NCBI GenBank assembly: GCA_902806575.1
Contig: CADCXD010000018.1
Coordinates: 1,116,001 to 1,180,000, forward strand
From: Jackrogersella multiformis
Taxonomy: Eukaryota > Ascomycota > Sordariomycetes > Xylariales > Hypoxylaceae
Length of the DNA stretch: 64,000 nucleotides
Reading direction: 5' to 3'
The translations under genes and the position numbers were made by a program. Position 1 is the stretch's first letter. Every line of letters begins with the position of its first letter. Below the pieces are notes generated by a model. The model was not told where the DNA came from. It saw only the letters and a program-made list of their open reading frames with translations, and searched no databases. Of the stretch, positions 58,010 through 64,000 are shown piece by piece.

Positions 58010-59470
58010 TATGGAAATGGACCTGATGCTATCTGGATAACCGTCAGCCTCTTGTCCTTCGTTTGAGATATCTTTTGATTGATATAGACATATATACTAG
58101 TGTGTGGAGACGCTACTATTATATCTAGGTACCTAGGTACCTAAGGTATACGTTAGAGTGAAAGCCATTTATTGTGCAGCGTATGTACCTAATTTACAAA
58201 CTTGAAGAATTAGTTAGTTTAAGTGGTAATAGGTAGGGCGGGAAATGCATTCTCCAGGGCTATCATTGATATAGGTATTATTCAGTAACATCATCACCTC
58301 TCCTGGAGATAGGTAAGTATCGTTAGAAGCAACGATTCAACGGTTCAAATCAGAGATACATAATTCTGCGCGTGCTTGTCGTAAGGTTACGCCATGCCGA
58401 TGGTAAATCCATACCAGCAAAGCTGACATGAGGCAAACCCCCTATTCTCAATAATTTAGTTGAATAATTCCGGTGTGCCATATCTCCGATTGCGCCGAAA
58501 GCCGTCAGGGGTAACTGAGATAAGTACCTACCTACCTAGGTATGCAGCTAGGTTATTTCTCGCCGAACTGTTGTTGTTTCCTACCCAGGGGACAACCAGT
58601 GGTGAAATAGATAGAGAAAGCTTGACAGGTACCTACCTAGTTATTCAAGCTAGACATGGTAAAATATCGCACGGAGTCTCTCCTTACGACGTCGAGATTG
58701 ATAAGGCTTAATAAGAACAGAGCCGATCGCTGGATACTAACTCGAGACACTACGAGTCGTACCTGGTAATTGAACATCTTCCCGCACGGACTACCGAGCA
58801 CAAGGAGGAATCAATGTATTACAGACGATAAAGAAAAGAACTGAAAACAACTGTGAATTACTTACTCGGTACGGCGCAAATCGTGTAGGTCCCTTGAGCA
58901 TGCCAAGTACTATTCCGTCTAGCTTACCGTGATCTGCTAATACTAACAGCCGATATCTTTTGGACGGGTTTAGAGTCCATAAATTACCTGTTAATATATA
59001 ACATGAATGAGGGTTTTACGACAGCATTTGATTTTACCCTGGATCACCAACTTGGGTTAGACGTAGTGCCGTCAGACAGGCTATTATCCAGTTGTGACGG
59101 TTTGTGTCTGGACAATCGTTCGGGCGATAGCTTTGCTAAGTTGAGTTCGCTAAGCCTTGTACCGAGCGTCGTAATATTTCTCCTGGGTTAGCCGAGGAGC
59201 GCAGTGGTGATAGTTTAAAGTCAGCATCGTTCTGTTGTTGTTTTTGATATGGCGAACTCGTAGGATATAGTCGAGTGTGAAGTGTTGATGAAAAGGTATC
59301 GCCACTCGATTCTGCTGACATTCCTTAGATAATTCAGGATACCCCCTGATCCCCCGGTCTCTCCCCCACAGAAGGATCCCGGTTACCCTCCACCTTTCGC
59401 GCGCACTACTGTGCGCCCTACCATTTGGTCCACACGCAGCTAGCTAGCTAAAGAATTCGTCAATCACATA
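58010..59470. other. Intergenic region
   Basis: About 1.46 kb. TACCTAGGTACC-type palindromes at about 58125-58150, 58525-58545 and 58628-58642. No supported gene. Confidence 0.55.
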
Positions 59471-60619
59471 ATGCCAACATACCTCTGCCACGGATTCCGC
59501 TGGCATCGCCCAAGCATTCGATATTTTGTCGTCATCCAGAACGTCGACGATGCTGCTTCAGAGTGGATTGTAACTCCCAAAAGCCCTCTCGCGCTCCTCG
59601 ACCAGTTCTACGAGTTGTTCGACTTCTTACCGCCATGTACCCATCCGGCGCGCAACCTAAGCCCGTCGCCCCATCGCACCCCTACCCGTCTCCCAACAAG
59701 CAACGGCCATACTCATCCGCGAATTCACTCAAATGGAAACCAAGAACATGAAGAGAAACTCGCAGGATTCGAAAATGGCGAAAATGGGAATAAGAGCCAG
59801 CAGAGCAAGTCGCCTAGTCGCCCCAAATCATTGGGACAGCTAGCTACAAGCAAAAAAAGCAACGATGCAACCTTACTACCATCACCGGAGCTATCCGAAC
59901 CCGACGGCAATATACCATTTAACGATTGGTCTGCCGTGAAATTCCTGGAAGAATTCGACCCGTCAGATTTGAGCGTCGTCAGCGGGCCATGGGCATATGT
60001 AGCCGATCATGTGGTACGCATAGATACATCAGTCTCGGTCGCAGAAGAAATAAGTCGTTACGAAGCGCGAATGAAGGCAGTGCCGTATAAGCCCATGAGC
60101 GGCATTAGCGACGAGGAAGGCCTCAAAATAAACACGTTCGGCAGTAAGAAGGCGGGTTGGCTTGAGAAGCTCCGGGATCAGCTGCAAAGAATGGAGAGCA
60201 TTCGGTGGTATGTTGTTGTCTGCGGTGATGAAGAACGCACAATTCCCCAGTTAGACAAGACCAAAGAAGCAGGCGACAAGGCGAAGGAAGGGGAGAACAA
60301 AATCGAGGGCTCACAGCAGAGCCCGCACAAAACCCGTGGATTCGTCGAAGATGGTTTCGAATTTCGACTACCGGAATTCCTAGGACCACAGCGAGTCTCG
60401 GATCCGAGGCCAAGACGACAGAGGATGGAGAGGAGGATGGCCAAATTGAATTCGACACCTCTGCCTGAGAATGAGCAGCTGGTTATTCCCCCTCCTGCTG
60501 TTCCTGTCCAGGCTGCTCATAAAATCCCAACGGATAATTCCGTGAGGCCCAAAAGTTCCAAATCCAATGGCAGACTCAGGAGGCTATTCTTAAGGCGAAA
60601 GCTCGATGGTCCGACCTAA
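59471..60619 (+). CDS. Conserved Pezizomycotina protein of unknown function (MPTYL.HGFRW type)
   Basis: Single exon, 382 aa. The start MPTYLCHGFRWHRPSIRYFV, then VIQNVDDAASEWIV, resembles a widespread family of filamentous-ascomycete proteins whose N-terminal and central strands (GPWAYVADHVVRID, IRWYVVVCGDEER) form a compact domain. Between them lies a long Ser/Pro/Asn-rich insertion (about residues 62-140), and the C-terminus is basic (RPRRQRMERRMAK, GRLRRLFLRRKLD). No enzyme motif or membrane segment is visible. The family placement is from memory of the start motif; function unknown. Confidence 0.78.
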   Translation: MPTYLCHGFRWHRPSIRYFVVIQNVDDAASEWIVTPKSPLALLDQFYELFDFLPPCTHPARNLSPSPHRTPTRLPTSNGHTHPRIHSNGNQEHEEKLAGFENGENGNKSQQSKSPSRPKSLGQLATSKKSNDATLLPSPELSEPDGNIPFNDWSAVKFLEEFDPSDLSVVSGPWAYVADHVVRIDTSVSVAEEISRYEARMKAVPYKPMSGISDEEGLKINTFGSKKAGWLEKLRDQLQRMESIRWYVVVCGDEERTIPQLDKTKEAGDKAKEGENKIEGSQQSPHKTRGFVEDGFEFRLPEFLGPQRVSDPRPRRQRMERRMAKLNSTPLPENEQLVIPPPAVPVQAAHKIPTDNSVRPKSSKSNGRLRRLFLRRKLDGPT

Positions 60620-61603
60620 GCATGCATTCACTCATGCTTAAAGGGGGTCTTTTCAAGGTCTCCAGCTCGCTCGCTCTCCCATAGCATAACGGCGCACCTA
60701 AAATCTCATAGTGCCCGAGGAGACGGCCGCAAACAGTGCAGCACAATCGTCTGCTTTACGTTGCTCTTCTATAAGATGGCCGCTGTCTATGCTGGCTTCG
60801 TCAGTGCTCTACTATCTCATATTGCTGTTAGAACTACGGTTTATTGCAAGATACGACTTGATGGGTTCCCATGAGCGACGAGGCTATTTATAGGTCGTGC
60901 TGGGCTATTTGAATAGCTCTTCGATTAGTAGGCGGCGGTATAACGAACTACCTAGGTACGAATCGAGTTAGCGACGATACTTGAGTTTTATACGGAGATT
61001 ACCTTATAATACTTTATGTCAATGTTATCATGGACACAGTTTGCTTGACTGCAAAACTCATCTAACCTAGAGGATATCGTGGACTTGGGAGAATGCGAAG
61101 ACAAGGGCCAATAAAGTCCAACCTTAGGTACCTATGTAGTAAGTCGGTTATTAACCGTGCCTACTAGGTACGAAGGAATGATCCGTCGGTGGTACATGAA
61201 TAATCTAAGATTATTTTAAGGTTATGACTAGGGCAATGTGTGAGGTATCCGTTCGGGTAGGCGCATATCAATATACATTCCAAGGTTGTTAAAGAATATG
61301 TAGTTGAGGTATCTAGGTTTCTATAACGGCATCGAGCTTGCCTTCTAAACATATCTATTTATCTACCTACCTACACTAGGTAGGTAGGTACTTACCTAGG
61401 TAAGGTAGGTATACCCTTGTATTGTCCTCCGAAACCATATCCTAGATACCTTCATCCTTTCTATCATTTTCAACTTTCTCTAATCTCACCAATCCCCTTC
61501 TCGAGTCGGACAGGGAGAAGTAATATATATCATCATATCTCCTCATCCTCGGCAAAATCCTCTTATCACAGCACAGTATTTAATAACATCAACGAGGTAA
61601 AAC
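60620..61603. other. Intergenic region, F-box-like gene promoter
   Basis: About 980 bp. A dense block of ACCTACCTA/TAGGTAGGTA words at about 61360-61412 lies about 200 bp before the ATG. The last 150 bases are a CATCA-rich leader. Confidence 0.55.
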
Positions 61604-63461
61604 ATGGCGTCAACTTCGGACACGCAGCCTGTTGGAGAGAGAAATGGCGATGTCATGGACGAGCAGAAACAAGATAAAGAATATATTTTCATACCCAACG
61701 AGATTATGATAATGATCGTTCAGAATTTTCGCCTCCCAGTCAACAGTCTAGTCGACACATTGCCGGCAAAAGAGTTCCTACCAAACCGCATTGCACTCTA
61801 TAATCTCTGTCTAACCACTCGATCCCTCGGAGAATACGCGAGACCGCTTCTGTACCAAACGGTTATCTTCTTTCCGGACCGCGACGAAGCGGAACATGAC
61901 CTCGCTATACGCCTCGGCAACTCGAAATCTATGATATACCTGATCCGAACTTTGATAAAAAGGCCTGCCTTATGTCGGTTCATCGAAAATATAATCTGCC
62001 CATCGTGTATTAAAGACGACCACTGGTATTTTAACGCTCAAGCGCAACCCAGTGAAGAAATCTGGTGAGCAGCATCGAGAGCCACTTGTTCCCCTTTTTT
62101 CTTATCACGGGTGCTTTTACTTTACTCGTTGGGGATCCTGCTTCTAATAAACAACCTACAACTGCCAAATAAAAACCACTAATTCTAGATGCTACAGTCG
62201 TTGGCCTTTCTTCTCCCATGGCTACCCATCCTAGGATGATCTCTCTCCACCCCAACAGTGTATATTTAACAATGCGCGTCTGGCGCCATTAGGGGATCCC
62301 GAAATGCAGGCTGCTGGTTTATTATCGTGGTGGGCCTCGAGAAATGCGATATCCGAACGATTATTTGCGGTCCTCCTGTGCTTGTCCACCAACCTCAAGT
62401 TACTTCTCCTTCGTAAAATGGACGGTTACGACTATTTAACCCTATGTAGAATCATGGCCCGAGCAGCAAGGAAGGAAAGCCAAATAGGAACTATCCTTCC
62501 CAGATTTTCAACCATGTATCTTCAAGGAATTCGTAATCCTGAAGGCATCGGCCATGACACCATAGCCATACCACCAGAGTTTCTCAAGATTGGAAATTTC
62601 ACTCAGCTACATATCTGGCGTGATATGGGACGTCACGTCTTCCCGGGCGATATATCATGGTTGGGGAGGATCCGAGAGCTGGAGCTTGTAAGCTGCGGTG
62701 AGTGTTATCGAGAGTTTCCCATTTGCTTTGTCTTTCTCCCTTTTAACCACCCACCCCCCTTCTCTCCGTAGGTTTACTTTACAGACTTGGAAGTTTCAAC
62801 TACTCAGTGAACTATTGGGGAATAACAAATACTCACTCTGGATATTATAGTTCACGCCGAAGATATTTTTCTTGTTTGCGAAGCAGCTGTCCAGCTTGAG
62901 AGTTTATCGTTGATGATGACAAAGACCACCGACTTCCCTTTCCGTCGCCCACCAACAGGCCAGGATCTCAACTGCGCATTTACCTTGCGAGCCGAAACCT
63001 TGAAGGTTCTACAGTTCAGGACTGGTCGATATTTACGGTTCTTGTACCAGCTTGGGAGCTCAAGACAGCTAGGGTGCCTACCCCAGCTTACAAAACTGGA
63101 GAAATTGATAACTGACATACCGCTCGTTTTTGATATAACTACCGACATCCAACCTTGGGCTCCGATACTCTATAAATTACCACCTAACATCATCTCCTTG
63201 ACCTTGGTTGAGGCGTCATTTTCGTCGCTTCTCACACCGGATTGGCCGAGAAGAAGGCTTCTGGTTGAAGCATTGCTTAAAGCGCTCGCCTCCGCGCCTC
63301 TCCTAGAGTTACGCAAGTTGAGACAGCTTCGTTATATATACAGGGCTTCAAAACCTTGCATTAGCCCTCTCGAACTGGAACAAGCTAAATCTTTATTTGA
63401 CCCAAATATCATATCCTTCTCATTTGAGAAGGATAACTTACCTTGGCAATATACAATTTGA
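61604..63461 (+). CDS. F-box-like protein, possibly frameshifted at the first splice
   Basis: Exon 1 starts at ATG 61604 and encodes an F-box-like segment (YIFIPNEIMIMIVQNFRLPV, then LYNLCLTTRSLGEYARPLLY). Exon 3 (62851-63461) joins exon 2 cleanly across a GTGAGT intron (62698-62850), SCG-VHAEDIFLVCEAAVQL, and contains leucine-rich-repeat-like strands. The exon 1/2 junction is unresolved. The obvious donor (TG|GTGAGC, 62064) and acceptor (ACAG, 62258) leave the phase wrong by two bases, while the only phase-compatible pair (A|GTGAAG at 62051, TTAG at 62292) drops an apparently coding stretch (CIFNNARLAPLG). Either a rare splice form or a one-base indel has occurred. F-box proteins recruit substrates to SCF ubiquitin ligases; the target is unknown. 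Confidence 0.6.
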
Positions 63462-64000
63462 TGGCGATCCCTTTGAAGAAGTTTACGACAACTCTCTTCT
63501 TACCAAGTAAGCGAGGTCTGGTCTTTGGGCTGCCCATTACAATTTCTCAGCTAAGAGGAGAAGGAGGTTGGGCAACTTATTAGCGAACAATATTGGTAGA
63601 GTTTTGCTAGGCAGGAGAATCGATAAGTACCACAGCGATTCTGTCATTCTTTTTTAAAGCATTCGACTTTGTTATAAACGTTAATGAGGAGATGCAAATA
63701 GCGCAATAGCAGATTTCATACCACCATGAACAGAAGCTGACAAAATATCCATTCTAACCGTGATAACAAGAAGAGGAACTTGTCAACCATCTACCTGGTA
63801 GCTTCCAATACGTAAACTCGGTTTTTTCGTTGCCTTCTCAATCATCATACTCCCTTTTCTTTATCTTTTCGTAGATATGGCTGCAGTCATAGGGGTGGGT
63901 ACCTTGTCCACCAACACTCACCACTAGGTAGGTACACTAGGTAGGTACACTAGGTAGGTACACTAGGTAGGTACGAGAGGAGAACGTGCGTCGGGTTGGC
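63462..64000. other. 3' flank of the F-box-like gene to the window end
   Basis: 540 bp without a gene, ending in a short tandem array. Confidence 0.55.
63923..63974. repeat. Four tandem copies of ACTAGGTAGGTAC
   Basis: Four perfect 13-bp units head to tail. Each carries the TAGGTAGGTA word that is dispersed elsewhere in the window as palindromes. Confidence 0.9.

Overview
The window is nuclear DNA of a filamentous ascomycete (Pezizomycotina, most likely Sordariomycetes). The genes carry short introns (mostly 55-100 bp) with GTAAGT or GTGAGT donors. Two blocks of extreme A+T look like repeats destroyed by repeat-induced point mutation (RIP). The protein families (Bir1/survivin, GINS Psf2, a BRCT-WGR poly(ADP-ribose) polymerase, a fungal bicupin oxalate decarboxylase, D-xylose reductase) fit that placement. 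The lineage is inferred from these traits, not from a database comparison.

Layout. 0-9.5 kb: the 5' part of a PARP-type gene running off the left edge, a 14-TM MFS drug/amine exporter, a DUF1275 membrane protein and a secreted bicupin oxalate decarboxylase. 9.5-15.5 kb: a 5.9-kb RIP-degraded LTR retroelement with an intact GATTA target duplication. 15.5-48.2 kb: a gene-bearing segment with a SulP/SLC26 anion transporter, an elongator tRNA-Met, an ASNSD1-like amidotransferase/synthetase, a secreted PEBP, a Cys-rich single-pass surface protein, Bir1, a lysozyme-like protein, an M3 metallo-oligopeptidase, a myosin essential light chain, a SAM methyltransferase divergent from a CoA-binding protein, a DHH phosphoesterase, a small Cys-rich protein and a secreted unknown. 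48.2-52.3 kb: a second, shortened and oppositely oriented copy of the same retroelement with a TCTTT duplication. 52.3-64 kb: a small membrane protein, a psf2 gene broken by a deletion/frameshift, xylose reductase, a multiply disrupted gene relic, a conserved fungal hypothetical and an F-box-like gene with an unresolved splice phase.

No operon-like or biosynthetic cluster is apparent. Neighbours are unrelated housekeeping, transport and secretion genes, and only divergent promoters (methyltransferase/CoA-binding protein; DUF1275/oxalate decarboxylase) suggest shared regulation. Gene models were built by hand: donor, acceptor and branch-like sequences were chosen so that phases match and family motifs rejoin. 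The most notable items are the inverted pair of RIP-killed LTR elements with sharply bounded, unmutated outer ends; an open frame on the minus strand split by the second element; the defective psf2; and the degenerate WGR motif of the PARP. Palindromes of the TACCTAGGTA type are scattered through the intergenic DNA only.
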